Source: Blastococcus sp. DSM 46786 (GTDB lineage: Bacteria; Actinomycetota; Actinomycetes; Mycobacteriales; Geodermatophilaceae). Taken from it: DNA of 64,000 nt. The stretch lies in NCBI RefSeq assembly GCF_900109665.1, contig NZ_FOAO01000017.1, forward strand, positions 54,921-118,920, read 5' to 3'. Below, piece by piece: positions 1-8,023 of the stretch. Position numbers and translations under genes: made by a program. Below the pieces are notes generated by a model. That model had not been told where the DNA came from, ran no database searches, and was given only the letters and a program-made list of their open reading frames with translations. The number at the start of each line of letters is the position of its first letter. Positions within the stretch are counted from its first letter, which is position 1.

Positions 1-117
1 CGCGTCCTGGGCGTGGTCGGTGATGCCGACCCGGACGACGGTCGACGTGCCGTCCGTGCCCTGCACCAGCGCCCACTCGTGCTGCTCGGTGTAGCGGCGG
101 TCGTCGGGTGTGCTCAT
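1..117 (-). CDS. gcvH: Glycine cleavage system H protein (5' part only, runs off left edge)
   Basis: The 39 N-terminal residues are present, from ATG at 117 down to the window edge. They read MSTPDDRRYTEQHEWALV, followed by VRVGITDHAQDA, the characteristic start of the lipoyl-carrier H protein (YTxxHEW, then VGITDxAQ). H protein shuttles the aminomethyl group between the P, T and L proteins during glycine decarboxylation. The lipoylated lysine lies outside the window. Its position downstream of pgsA-DUF881-sbp-DUF881 matches M. tuberculosis Rv1822-Rv1826, which supports the call. The 88-bp gap to the preceding DUF881 gene contains a strong hairpin, so gcvH may not be fully co-transcribed with it. 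Confidence 0.9.
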   Translation of the reverse strand, partial: MSTPDDRRYTEQHEWALVQGTDGTSTVVRVGITDHAQDA

Positions 118-151
118 GCGGCGGTCGTCTCCCGGTGAGGTGATGGAACGG

Positions 152-202
152 CCTCGGTGCAGGGCCCACCTCGAGCGAAGCGAGAGGTGGGGGGCACCGA
201 GG
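152..202. terminator. Large nested hairpin between DUF881 gene and gcvH
   Basis: The outer arms CCTCGGTGC (152-160) and GCACCGAGG (194-202) pair perfectly. Inside them GGCCCACCTC pairs imperfectly with GAGGTGGGGGGC, leaving a short GCGAAGCG-type loop. There is no U-tract, so this may be a rho-independent-like stop, an RNA processing or attenuation hairpin, or a dispersed palindromic repeat. It sits in the only real gap of the pgsA-gcvH series. Confidence 0.5.
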
Positions 203-205
203 TCC

Positions 206-982
206 TTAGTCGGTCTCGGGCGAAGCGTATTGAGGGCGGTCCAGCGGCCGCAACGCGTCCACGACGAGCTCGGGCGACCGGACGATCTCGACCGACCCGC
301 CGCGCCGCTCGATCCGCTGCACCACCCCACCCGGGATGTTCATCGCCGTCTCCATGCCCTGCGGGTCGCCGAGCACCACGAACTCGTACGGCGAGCGCAG
401 CGGCGTGCCGTCGACCACGAGGTCGCCGGCGGTGCCGGTGACGGCGGTGGAGAGCCCGATCCGGACGTCGTCGACCTGCATGGTCTCCGCGCCGGCCCCG
501 CGCAGCTCCTGGACCACGTCGAGCAGGTCGGACACCTGCACGGCCCCGGCAGGGTCGCGGACGGTGAGGGTGAGCCCCGGGCCCCGGGCCGCGAGCGTGC
601 CGCCCAGGATGCCGAGGGACTCGGCGCGTTCGCGAGCCTCCTCCAGGGCCGCACCGGTCCGGCTGCCGGAGCCGTTGAGCTCCCGCAGCGCCGCCCGCTG
701 CTCGTTCAGCTGCGACCTCAGCCGCTCCTCGCGGCTGTCGAGCTCGTCGAGGATGCGCACCAGGTCCTCCTCGCGCGCCCCGGCCAGCACCTGGGCCTCG
801 TCGGCGTTGCGCACCTGGACGGCGAGCGCGAACCCGAGCAGGAGGGTCAGGACGCCGATGAGGGCGGCCGCGAGGGGGTCCCGCCGCCGGCGCCGCGCCG
901 GGGTGGGCGCCCCAGCCGGGGTGGGCGCCCCCGCCGGGTCGGCGCCGGCGCCCGGCGGGTCGGGCCGTCCCGCACCGGTCAT
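206..982 (-). CDS. DUF881 family membrane protein (distal copy)
   Basis: A 258-residue protein starting at ATG 982, which overlaps the sbp stop as ATGA. It has a Pro/Ala/Arg-rich cytoplasmic tail (1-35), one membrane span (about 36-56), a coiled coil (about 60-115) and a C-terminal globular DUF881 domain with the typical GPGLTLTVRDP, LVVDGTPLRSPYEFVVLGDP and VEIVRSPEL-like blocks. DUF881 proteins are conserved in Gram-positive bacteria near division or membrane genes, and their biochemical role is not established. The DUF881-sbp-DUF881 arrangement equals Rv1823-Rv1825. The inferred topology is one transmembrane helix with an external coiled coil and domain. Confidence 0.88.
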   Translation of the reverse strand: MTGAGRPDPPGAGADPAGAPTPAGAPTPARRRRRDPLAAALIGVLTLLLGFALAVQVRNADEAQVLAGAREEDLVRILDELDSREERLRSQLNEQRAALRELNGSGSRTGAALEEARERAESLGILGGTLAARGPGLTLTVRDPAGAVQVSDLLDVVQELRGAGAETMQVDDVRIGLSTAVTGTAGDLVVDGTPLRSPYEFVVLGDPQGMETAMNIPGGVVQRIERRGGSVEIVRSPELVVDALRPLDRPQYASPETD

Positions 983-1311
983 GCGCGGAAGACGTGCCGG
1001 CGGATGGCGGCGGCGTTGCCGAAGATGCGGATGCCGAGGACGACGACGACCGCCGTCGACAGCTGCGCCCCGACGCCGAGCTGGTCGCCCAGGAAGACGA
1101 TGAGCGCGGCGACCACGACGTTGGACACGAAGGAGATGACGAACACCTTCGCGTCGAAGATGCCGTCGAGCCGGGCGCGGAACCCGCCGAAGACGGCGTC
1201 GAGGGCCGCGACGACGGCGATCGGCAGGTAGGGCTGGAGCCACAGCGGGACGGTGGGGTCGAAGACCAGGCCGAGCAGCACACCCGCCGCGAGGCCGAGG
1301 ATCGGGATCAC
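979..1311 (-). CDS. sbp: Small basic protein Sbp (DUF1290)
   Basis: A 110-residue, mostly hydrophobic protein. I chose GTG 1311 because the product then begins VIPILGLAAG, the usual family start. It has three to four hydrophobic segments (about 3-20, 28-45, 55-75 and 78-97) separated by short basic loops, and ends in AAIRRHVFRA. Sbp proteins are small integral membrane proteins found next to DUF881 genes; in Bacillus sbp lies beside the division genes. Function is unknown. The gene begins 4 bp after the upstream DUF881 stop and overlaps the next start, so the three are probably one transcript and possibly one complex. Confidence 0.88.
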   Translation of the reverse strand: MIPILGLAAGVLLGLVFDPTVPLWLQPYLPIAVVAALDAVFGGFRARLDGIFDAKVFVISFVSNVVVAALIVFLGDQLGVGAQLSTAVVVVLGIRIFGNAAAIRRHVFRA

Positions 1312-1315
1312 GACG

Positions 1316-2212
1316 TCAGCCTCCGGGGCCGGGCTCGGTGCCGGGGACCCGGCGGGGACTGACGACCTCGGCGGAGCGGAGCTCCGGCGGGTTGGCGGCC
1401 GGCAGGGACAGGTCCTCCTCCTCGGCGAACACGAACTGCAGGCCGGTGGCCGCCGCGAACTCGGCGAGGTCGCGGACCTGGGGGTCGAGCAGGAAGTTCT
1501 GGGACAGCGCGTCGGGGTCGCCGACGGCGCTGATCCGGTACGGGCTGGTGACCGGGCGGAAGTTGACCAGCACAGCCTCGCCGGCGAACCGGATGGCGCT
1601 GGTGGGGCCCAGCCGCTGGCCGTTGATGCTGATCGCCTCCGCGCCGGCGCCCCACAGCGCGTTGACGACCAGCTGCAGGTCGCCGTCGGCCACCTGCACC
1701 GCGTCGGAGGGGGCACCGGTGCCGATCGGGTCGTCGTCGGCGTCGGCCTCGGCGTTGGCCAGCGTGACCAGCAGCCCCGGCCCGGTGACGGCGACGGCGG
1801 CGGTGCCCTGCTCGGCCCGGGCGAGGGCGTCGAGCGCCCGCTGGCCCACGGCGGTGGCGGCGAGCAGCTCGTCGCTGGTCCGGCTGACCTCGGCGCGCAG
1901 CTCCTCGAGGCGGGCGGCCAGCTCGTCGCTGCGCGCCGATTCGTCCTGGATGTCGCTGACCAGCGCCTCGCGGATCTCCTGCCGGCCCTCGGCCCGGGCG
2001 GCCGCCTGGTCGTAGGTCACCGCGGCCAGCAGGCCCGCGGCGGCCATGGTGAGCGCGACCAGCACCCGGCCGCGGCCCCGGCGGGGCGGCTCTCCCCCGG
2101 CCCGGCGCGCGGCGGCCTCCGCGTACGCCGGGTCGAGGGTCTCGGCGAGCACGTCGTCGAGCAGCGAGGCGCCCAGCGAGCGGATGCGGCCGGGCGGGTG
2201 CGCACCGGTCAC
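1316..2212 (-). CDS. DUF881 family membrane protein (proximal copy)
   Basis: A 298-residue protein from GTG 2212, which overlaps the pgsA stop as GTGA. After a basic N-terminus (about 1-48) there is a single membrane span (VLVALTMAAAGLLAAV), then a Glu/Arg-rich coiled coil. The DUF881 core follows, with TGPGLLVTLANA, LQLVVNALWGAGAEAISING, FAGEAVLVNFRPVTSPYRISAVGDP and a C-terminal LPAANPPELRSAEVV segment. It is paralogous to the distal DUF881 protein and corresponds by order to Rv1823. The two copies flanking Sbp could form a heteromeric membrane assembly, which is inference. Confidence 0.88.
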   Translation of the reverse strand: MTGAHPPGRIRSLGASLLDDVLAETLDPAYAEAAARRAGGEPPRRGRGRVLVALTMAAAGLLAAVTYDQAAARAEGRQEIREALVSDIQDESARSDELAARLEELRAEVSRTSDELLAATAVGQRALDALARAEQGTAAVAVTGPGLLVTLANAEADADDDPIGTGAPSDAVQVADGDLQLVVNALWGAGAEAISINGQRLGPTSAIRFAGEAVLVNFRPVTSPYRISAVGDPDALSQNFLLDPQVRDLAEFAAATGLQFVFAEEEDLSLPAANPPELRSAEVVSPRRVPGTEPGPGG

Positions 2213-2877
2213 GGCGGGCCCTGGCGTCCGGCGGAGCGCTCCGCGGCCACCAGGCCCACCACCTGGACCACGTAGAAGGCGGCGGCCAGCAGGTAGAGCG
2301 CCGTGCCCCAGATGGTGAGGGCCCACGCGAACGGCGCGGTGACGGTGGCCAGCGTGCCGTCCCCGTCGGCGATCAGCAGCGCGGGGAAGGCGTAGAGCAG
2401 CAGGAGGGTCGCCGCCTTGCCGAGGTAGTGCACCTGCAGCGGCGGGTAGCCGTGCGCCCGCAGGACGAGCAGCAGCACGCCCAGCAGGAGCTCCCGCCCG
2501 ACCAGCAGCGCCACCAGCCAGACGGGCACCACCTCGCGCAGCGCGAGGGCGATCAGGGCGGAGACGATGTAGAGCCGGTCCGCGGCGGGGTCCAGCAGCG
2601 CGCCGAGGCGGCTGCCCTGGTCCAGCCAGCGGGCGAGCTTGCCGTCGAGCCAGTCGGTGAACCCCGACACCATGAGGACGACGAGCGCCCACCCGTCCTC
2701 CTCCGGCCCGAGGAGCAGCCACAGGAACAGCGGCACGCCGAGCAGCCGCAGCACCGAGAGAGCGTTCGGCAGGGTCCAGACGCGGTCCGGCAGGGCCTCG
2801 CGGCCGGGCAGCACCGACCTCGTCGTCCGGGGCGGGGGGACGGGTGCGGCAGCCGACGGCCCGTTCGACGACGTCAC
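2209..2877 (-). CDS. pgsA: CDP-alcohol phosphatidyltransferase (PgsA-type)
   Basis: A 222-residue integral membrane enzyme. The CDP-alcohol phosphotransferase signature D-x2-D-G-x2-A-R-x8-G-x3-D-x3-D is visible as DWLDGKLAR, then GALLDPAADR, with all four aspartates present. At least five further hydrophobic segments follow. The family transfers a phosphatidyl group from CDP-diacylglycerol to an alcohol such as glycerol-3-phosphate, in phospholipid synthesis at the inner membrane. Its place at the head of the DUF881/sbp/gcvH series is that of M. tuberculosis pgsA2 (Rv1822). The exact acceptor cannot be read from sequence. Confidence 0.88.
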   Translation of the reverse strand: MTSSNGPSAAAPVPPPRTTRSVLPGREALPDRVWTLPNALSVLRLLGVPLFLWLLLGPEEDGWALVVLMVSGFTDWLDGKLARWLDQGSRLGALLDPAADRLYIVSALIALALREVVPVWLVALLVGRELLLGVLLLVLRAHGYPPLQVHYLGKAATLLLLYAFPALLIADGDGTLATVTAPFAWALTIWGTALYLLAAAFYVVQVVGLVAAERSAGRQGPP

Positions 2878-3060
2878 GTTCCCTCCAGTCCCAGCAAAGC
2901 CGTGCCCGAGGCTAGCCGACCGGCCCCGTCTCCCCCGTCGCCCGCGGGCTCGCGGCGAGCCCTCGGACGGGGCAGCCGCGGGGCCCCGCCGCCCGCGGGT
3001 GCCCGGCGGGCCCGGCCAGGGGCGGACCGCCGTCCCCGGTGCTCGCCGGGACGGTGTCGC

Positions 3061-5142
3061 TCAGACCGGCACGGCCACCGCGGCGGGCGCCGGCTCGTAC
3101 CCGAGCGGCCGGCGGTCGAAGCTGCCCGTCCCGTGCGTCACCGAGCGCAGGACACCGGGGTACACGAGCAGCTCCACCTCGGGCACCTCGGCGCGCACGG
3201 TGGCGCGGTCGCGGCCCGGGTCGGCCTCGCTGCCGGTCACCCGCGCCCGCCGGGAGGACAGGTCGCTCATCACCGCGCCGACGTGCTCGGCCGGCACCCG
3301 CACCTCGACCTCGCACCACGGTTCCAGCACCTGGGTGCCCGCCGCGGCCGCGAGCTCCCGCACGGCCAGGGCGCCGGCGGCCTGGAACGCGGCATCGGAG
3401 GAGTCGACCGAGTGCGCCTTGCCGTCGACGAGCGTGACGCGGACGTCCACGAGCGGGCGGTCCCCGTTGACCCCCCGGGCCGCCTGGGCGCGGATCCCCT
3501 TCTCCACGCTGGCGTGGAACTGGCCGGGCACGGTGCCCCCGACGATGCGCTGCTCGAAGACGATCCCCGAGCCGGGCTCCCCCGGCTCCCCCTCGACGAC
3601 GACGACGGCGTACTGGCCGTGCCCGCCGGACTGCTTGACGTGCCGGCCGGTCACCCGGGCCGGCACGCGGAGCGTCTCGACCAGCGGGACCCGCACCGGC
3701 ACCGTGGCGACGGCGACGCCGTGCCTGCTGCGGAGCCGCTCCAGCAGCACCTCGGCGTGCGCGTCGCCGACGCACCAGAGCAGCAGCTGCCCGGTGTCGG
3801 CCCGCCGCTCCAGCCGGACGGTGGGGTCCTCGGCGACGAGGCGGGCCAGCGCGGTGGCCATCCGGTCCTCGTCGCCGCGGGAGGCGGCCTCCACCGCCAC
3901 CGGCAGCTGCGGCACCGGCAGCTCCCAGGGCGGGACCAGCCGCGGTTCCTCCGGCGAGCTCAGCGTGTCGCCGGTCTCCGCCGTCGCCAGCCGGGCGACC
4001 GCGCAGACGTCGCCGGCCGGGCACGCCGCCACCGGCCGGAGGGCGGCGCCCAGCGGGGCGGTGAGGACGCCGATCCGCTCGTCGGCGTCGTGGTCGGGGT
4101 GGCCGCGCTCCGCCATGCCGTGACCGGAGACGTGCACCGCCACGTCCGGCCGCAGCGTGCCGGAGAAGACCCGGACCAGGGAGATCCGGCCGACGTAGGG
4201 GTCGGTGGTGGTGCGGACCACCTCGGCGACGAGCGGGCCGTCGGGGTCGCAGCTGAGCGCGGGCGCCGGGGACCCGTCGGGCCGGTTGACCGGCGGGCAC
4301 CCGTGCTCGGCCGGCGAGGGCAGCGCGGCGACGACGAGCTGCAGCAGCTCGCCGGTGCCGACCCCGGTGAGCGGGGCGACGCAGACGACGGGGTGGAAGT
4401 GCCCGCGGGAGACCGCCGTCTCCAGGTCGGAGACCAGATCGGGGACGGCGAGGTCGTCACCGGCGAGATAGCGCTCCATCAGCGTCTCGTCCTCGCTCTC
4501 GCCGATGATGCCCTCGATCAGCTCGGCGCGGAGGCGGTCGGCGTCGTGGTCCCCGACCCGGGCGGGATCGAGGTGCGGCTCCAGCAGCGACACCAGGCCG
4601 CGGGCCGCCCCGTCCGGGCCGCGCTCCACCAGGTGCATGGGGTACACCCCCTCCCCCAGCATCAGCTGGCAGAGGCGCACCGCCTCGTCGACGTCGGCGC
4701 GCGGCCGGTCGATCTGGGTGAGCACGACGGCGCGTGGCATCCCCACCGCGGCGCACTCCTCCCAGAGCTGCACGGTGGCGGCGTCCACGCCGCTGACGGC
4801 CGAGACGACGAACAGCGCCGAGTCCGCCGCGCGCAGACCGGCCCGCAGCTCGCCGACGAAGTCCGGGGAGCCCGGGGTGTCGAGGACGGTGATCCGGTGG
4901 CCGTCGTGCTCGACGGTCGCCACGCCCAGGGCGACCGAGCGCTGCTGGCGGATCTCCACCTCCTCGGTGTCGAGACAGGTGGTGCCCTCCTCGATGCGGC
5001 CGGCGCGCGGTACCGCCCCCGTGGCCACCAGCAGCGCCTCGGCGAGCGTCGTCTTGCCGGCCCCGGCCCGGCCGACGAGGGCCACGTTGCGCACCTGCGC
5101 GGCCGGGCGCGGCGCGGGGGCCGGTGGGATGTCCTTGCCCAT
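3061..5142 (-). CDS. Elongation factor G-like protein (EF-G2/FusA2 type)
   Basis: A 693-residue protein from ATG 5142, with the domain order of EF-G: GTPase domain with P-loop GRAGAGKT (24-31) and DTPG G3 motif, beta-barrel domain II, then domains III-V ending in the EF-G C-terminal fold. The G4 motif, NKxD in true EF-G, is TQID here, so guanine recognition is altered. The length matches EF-G, but low similarity in the switch region and isolation from rpsL/rpsG/tuf argue against the main translocase. Mycobacterial EF-G2 (FusA2) proteins are known paralogues without normal GTPase function, and this looks like one of them. It is monocistronic and lies between pgsA and paaI in opposite contexts. 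Confidence 0.85.
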   Translation of the reverse strand: MGKDIPPAPAPRPAAQVRNVALVGRAGAGKTTLAEALLVATGAVPRAGRIEEGTTCLDTEEVEIRQQRSVALGVATVEHDGHRITVLDTPGSPDFVGELRAGLRAADSALFVVSAVSGVDAATVQLWEECAAVGMPRAVVLTQIDRPRADVDEAVRLCQLMLGEGVYPMHLVERGPDGAARGLVSLLEPHLDPARVGDHDADRLRAELIEGIIGESEDETLMERYLAGDDLAVPDLVSDLETAVSRGHFHPVVCVAPLTGVGTGELLQLVVAALPSPAEHGCPPVNRPDGSPAPALSCDPDGPLVAEVVRTTTDPYVGRISLVRVFSGTLRPDVAVHVSGHGMAERGHPDHDADERIGVLTAPLGAALRPVAACPAGDVCAVARLATAETGDTLSSPEEPRLVPPWELPVPQLPVAVEAASRGDEDRMATALARLVAEDPTVRLERRADTGQLLLWCVGDAHAEVLLERLRSRHGVAVATVPVRVPLVETLRVPARVTGRHVKQSGGHGQYAVVVVEGEPGEPGSGIVFEQRIVGGTVPGQFHASVEKGIRAQAARGVNGDRPLVDVRVTLVDGKAHSVDSSDAAFQAAGALAVRELAAAAGTQVLEPWCEVEVRVPAEHVGAVMSDLSSRRARVTGSEADPGRDRATVRAEVPEVELLVYPGVLRSVTHGTGSFDRRPLGYEPAPAAVAVPV

Positions 5143-5307
5143 GGCGACCTCAGCCGTCGAGGCCGGTCGCGCGGGGCGGATGAGCGGGGTGGGCTGCCAC
5201 GACGCCTCCTGGTGCGGGATGTGTCCTGCGTCACAGCCTGCCCGGCGAGCGGGCGGCGGACAAGACCCCCGGCGGCCCGCGGCCCGTCGAAGACGCATGC
5301 TGGGGGC

Positions 5308-5511
5308 ATGACCAGCGACCACGCGGCCGGCCGCGACCAGGCCACCGGCCGCGCGCACGCCGTCCTCCGCAGCACCGCCGACCTGCCGGCACCGTGGGCC
5401 GGCATCTGCGGGGCGTCGGTCGGCGTCGTCCAGGGGGCGTGGGACGGCCCGCGGGGCCGGGGGTCGGCCGACCCGTGCCCCGAGTGCGTGCGGCTCACCT
5501 CAGGCTCATGA
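5308..5511 (+). CDS. Small Cys-containing hypothetical protein upstream of paaI
   Basis: A 67-residue ORF from ATG 5308. Its stop overlaps the paaI start as ATGA, suggesting translational coupling. It contains GICGA (about 33-37) and a C-terminal CPEC motif (residues 57-60), which could bind a metal. I recognise no family. The 5' end has GCATGCT six bases before the ATG, so it may be leaderless. Support is the overlap, the frame bias and the lack of any competing gene; the alternative is that it is only a translated leader for paaI. Confidence 0.5.
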   Translation: MTSDHAAGRDQATGRAHAVLRSTADLPAPWAGICGASVGVVQGAWDGPRGRGSADPCPECVRLTSGS

Positions 5512-5930
5512 CCGGCGCCTCTCCCCAGCTCGTCGCCGAGGAGTCCGTCCGCCGCTACCTGGCCGGCGATGCCGCGGCGCGGGCGCTGGGCGTCACGGTG
5601 AGCCACGTGGCACCCGGCGTCGTCACGGCGCACATGACCATCCGGCCGGAGATGCTCAACGGCCACGGCACCGCGCACGGGGCCGCGCTGTTCGCCGTCG
5701 CCGACATCGCCTTCGCGATGGCCTGCAACTCCCACGGCCGGGCGGCGGTGGCCCGGTCGTGCGGCATCGAGTACCTCGCGCCGGCCCGGTCCGGCGACGC
5801 CGTCACCGCCGCCGCCGTCGAGCGCTCGGTCGCCGGGCGCGGGGGCATCTACGACGTCGCCGTGACCCGCGACGCGGACGGCCTGCTGCTCGCCGAGATG
5901 CGCGGGCACAGCCGGCTGCTCCCACCCTGA
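5508..5930 (+). CDS. paaI: Hydroxyphenylacetyl-CoA thioesterase PaaI
   Basis: A 140-residue HotDog-fold thioesterase, starting at ATG 5508. The motif NGHGTAHGAALFAVADIAFA (51-70) contains the conserved His-Gly segment and the catalytic Asp66 equivalent of PaaI. PaaI hydrolyses (hydroxy)phenylacetyl-CoA and other stalled CoA intermediates, recovering CoA during phenylacetate breakdown. It lies convergent with the TetR regulator and paaK, completing a paa gene set. The HotDog core and size (about 140 residues) match the family closely. Confidence 0.9.
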   Translation: MTGASPQLVAEESVRRYLAGDAAARALGVTVSHVAPGVVTAHMTIRPEMLNGHGTAHGAALFAVADIAFAMACNSHGRAAVARSCGIEYLAPARSGDAVTAAAVERSVAGRGGIYDVAVTRDADGLLLAEMRGHSRLLPP

Positions 5931-5943
5931 GCCGGCCGAACCG

Positions 5944-6564
5944 TCAGGGGCCCGCCGCCGGCCGGGTGCGCAGCCCGGCGAACGCCGTGGTGACGACGGC
6001 GTCGGCGAGGTCGTCGGCGGAGAGGCCGCCGTCGGGCCGGTACCACTCGGTGAGCGAGTTGACGGTGCCGAACAGCAGCCGGCTGGTGACGGCGGGGTCG
6101 ACGTCCGGGCGGACGTCGCCCTCCCCCTCCGCGGCGCGCACCAGGTCGGTGACGATGCGGTCGAACCGGCGGCGCCGCTCCAGCGCCGCCTGCTCGACGG
6201 CGGAGTTGCCGCGCACGCGCAGCAGCAGGGTGACGAACGGCAGCTCGGCGGCGAGCACCCGCACCGAGCCGCGGACGACGTGCTCGAGGCGGTCGATGGC
6301 CGGGCCGGCGGTGGCGCCCGGCTCCTCGGTGACGGCGAAGAGCGCGTCCAGGGCCCGGTCGAGCGCCAGCCGGAGCAGCTCCACCTTGCTCGGCACGTGG
6401 TGGTAGATCGCCGACTTGGTGACGCCCAGCCGCACGGCGAGCTCGTCCATGCTCGTGGCGTCGTAGCCGCGCTCGTTGAACAGCGCCACGGCGGTGCGCA
6501 GCAGGGAGTCCAGCGAGTGACCGGGGCGCCCCCGCCGCCCTGTCGCCGTCCCGATCGCGGTCAC
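5944..6564 (-). CDS. TetR/AcrR regulator of phenylacetate catabolism (PaaR-like)
   Basis: A 206-residue protein from GTG 6564, which overlaps the paaK stop as GTGA. The N-terminal TetR helix-turn-helix is clear (AVALFNERGYDATSMDEL, then LGVTKSAIYHHVPSK, about residues 22-58). The C-terminal ligand domain is generic TetR. It is co-transcribed with paaK and divergent from paaABCDE, so it most likely represses both by binding the palindrome at 7987-8002, with phenylacetyl-CoA as the plausible inducer, as for PaaR of other bacteria. The ligand is inference. Confidence 0.85.
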   Translation of the reverse strand: MTAIGTATGRRGRPGHSLDSLLRTAVALFNERGYDATSMDELAVRLGVTKSAIYHHVPSKVELLRLALDRALDALFAVTEEPGATAGPAIDRLEHVVRGSVRVLAAELPFVTLLLRVRGNSAVEQAALERRRRFDRIVTDLVRAAEGEGDVRPDVDPAVTSRLLFGTVNSLTEWYRPDGGLSADDLADAVVTTAFAGLRTRPAAGP

Positions 6565-7910
6565 GCGGGGTCGCCGGTCGCCGGGCGTTCCCGCAGGTCG
6601 TGCAGCCGCTTGAGCTTGCCGACGGAGCGGGGCAGCGACTCGGGGTCGACGACCACGACGTCGATGCTGGTGCCGACGGTGTCCTTGACCGCCTGCGCCA
6701 CCTCGGCCGCGGCGGGGTCGCGGCGATCGGGCGGGGTGTCCGGACGGGCCTCGATCCGGCAGGTCAGGTGGTCCAGCCGGCCCCGCGTCGTCAGCTCCAG
6801 GGCGAAGTGCGGGGAGAGCCCGGGGGTGCGCAGGACGATCTCCTCGACCTGGGTCGGGAAGAGGTTGACCCCGCGCAGGATGATCATGTCGTCGCTGCGG
6901 CCGGTGATCTTCTCGATCCGCCGCATGCCGGGCCGGGCGGTGCCGGGCAGCAGCCGGGTGAGGTCGCGGGTGCGGTACCGGACGACCGGCATCGCCTCCT
7001 TGGTCAGCGAGGTGAGCACCAGCTCGCCCTGCTCCCCCTCGGGCAGCACCTCGCCGGTGAGCGGGTCGACCACCTCCGGGTAGAAGTGGTCCTCCCACAC
7101 GTGCAGGCCGTCCTTGGTCTCGACGCACTCCTGGGCGACGCCCGGCCCCATGACCTCGGAGAGGCCGTAGATGTCGACGGCCTGGATGTCGAGCCGCTCC
7201 TCCATCTCCCGGCGCATCTGCTCGGTCCAGGGCTCGGCGCCGAAGATGCCGATCTCCAGGCTCGTCGAGCGCGGGTCGATGCCCTGGCGCTCGAACTCGT
7301 CGACGACGGTGAGCATGTAGGAGGGCGTCACCATGACCACCCGCGGCCGGAAGTCGGTGATCAGCTGCACCTGGCGCGGCGTCATGCCCCCGGAGACCGG
7401 GACGACGGTGCAGCCCAGCGCCTCCGCGCCGTAGTGCGCGCCCAGCCCGCCGGTGAACAGGCCGTACCCGTAGGCGTTGTGCAGCACGTCGCCGGGGCGG
7501 CCACCGGCCGCGCGGATGGAGCGGGCCATGACGGTGGCCCAGGTGGCGAGGTCGCCCTCGGTGTAGCCGACGACCGTGGGCCGGCCGGTGGTGCCCGACG
7601 AGGCGTGCACCCGGCGCACCTGCTCCCGCGGGACGGCGAACATGCCGAAGGGGTAGTTGTCGCGCAGGTCGGCCTTGCTCGTCGTCGGGAAGCGGGCCAG
7701 GTCGGCGAGCTCGCGGCAGTCGTCGGGGTGCACGCCGGCCGCGTCGAACGCCTGCCGGTAGTGCGGCACGTTCTCGTAGGCGTGCCGCAGCGACCACCGC
7801 AGCCGGTCCAGCTGCAGGGCGCGCAGCTCCTCGAGGGGCATCCGCTCCGCCGGGTCGAGCTGCGCGGGGTGCGGGGGCTCACCGAGCCGTCGCCGTCCGG
7901 TCGTCGTCAT
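6561..7910 (-). CDS. paaK: Phenylacetate-CoA ligase
   Basis: A 449-residue adenylate-forming enzyme converting phenylacetate, ATP and CoA to phenylacetyl-CoA. Visible motifs are the P-loop-like HASSGTTGRPTVVGYT, the YGLSEVMGPGV region, the RTRDLTRLLPG segment and the C-terminal GRSDDMIILRGVNLFPTQVEE typical of PaaK. I chose ATG 7910 (MTTTGRRRLG); an in-frame start at 7979 would add 23 unusual residues and run into the operator region. Length matches the PaaK family (about 430-450). It is the first gene of the minus-strand paaK-TetR transcript. Confidence 0.93.
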   Translation of the reverse strand: MTTTGRRRLGEPPHPAQLDPAERMPLEELRALQLDRLRWSLRHAYENVPHYRQAFDAAGVHPDDCRELADLARFPTTSKADLRDNYPFGMFAVPREQVRRVHASSGTTGRPTVVGYTEGDLATWATVMARSIRAAGGRPGDVLHNAYGYGLFTGGLGAHYGAEALGCTVVPVSGGMTPRQVQLITDFRPRVVMVTPSYMLTVVDEFERQGIDPRSTSLEIGIFGAEPWTEQMRREMEERLDIQAVDIYGLSEVMGPGVAQECVETKDGLHVWEDHFYPEVVDPLTGEVLPEGEQGELVLTSLTKEAMPVVRYRTRDLTRLLPGTARPGMRRIEKITGRSDDMIILRGVNLFPTQVEEIVLRTPGLSPHFALELTTRGRLDHLTCRIEARPDTPPDRRDPAAAEVAQAVKDTVGTSIDVVVVDPESLPRSVGKLKRLHDLRERPATGDPA

Positions 7911-7986
7911 CCGTGCCGTCCTCGCCCCTCGGCTGCTGGTCCCCGCCCGGCGCTTGTGCACGCCCGCGACGTGGGTCACACTATTC

Positions 7987-8002
7987 CTGACCGGACGGTC
8001 AG
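7987..8002. promoter_or_regulatory. TetR-type operator between paaK and paaA
   Basis: A 16-bp near-perfect palindrome, CTGACCGG followed by ACGGTCAG, with seven of eight positions symmetrical. It lies 21 bp upstream of the paaA ATG in the divergent paaK/paaA promoter region. TetR family dimers bind such sites, and the adjacent TetR gene is the obvious candidate. An AGGAG ribosome site follows before paaA. Confidence 0.6.
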
Positions 8003-8023
8003 TAAACAGCTCGAGGAGATCCG

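Noticed and set aside
2978..2989. GC palindrome GCGGGGCCCCGC downstream of the EF-G-like gene
   Set aside because: Too short and GC-only to call a terminator with confidence; no U-tract.
2428..5511. 1027-residue plus-strand open frame
   Set aside because: It runs antisense to pgsA and the EF-G-like gene, is low-complexity (Arg, Gly, Pro, His) and has no domain. Only its 3' end from ATG 5308 is kept as a small ORF.
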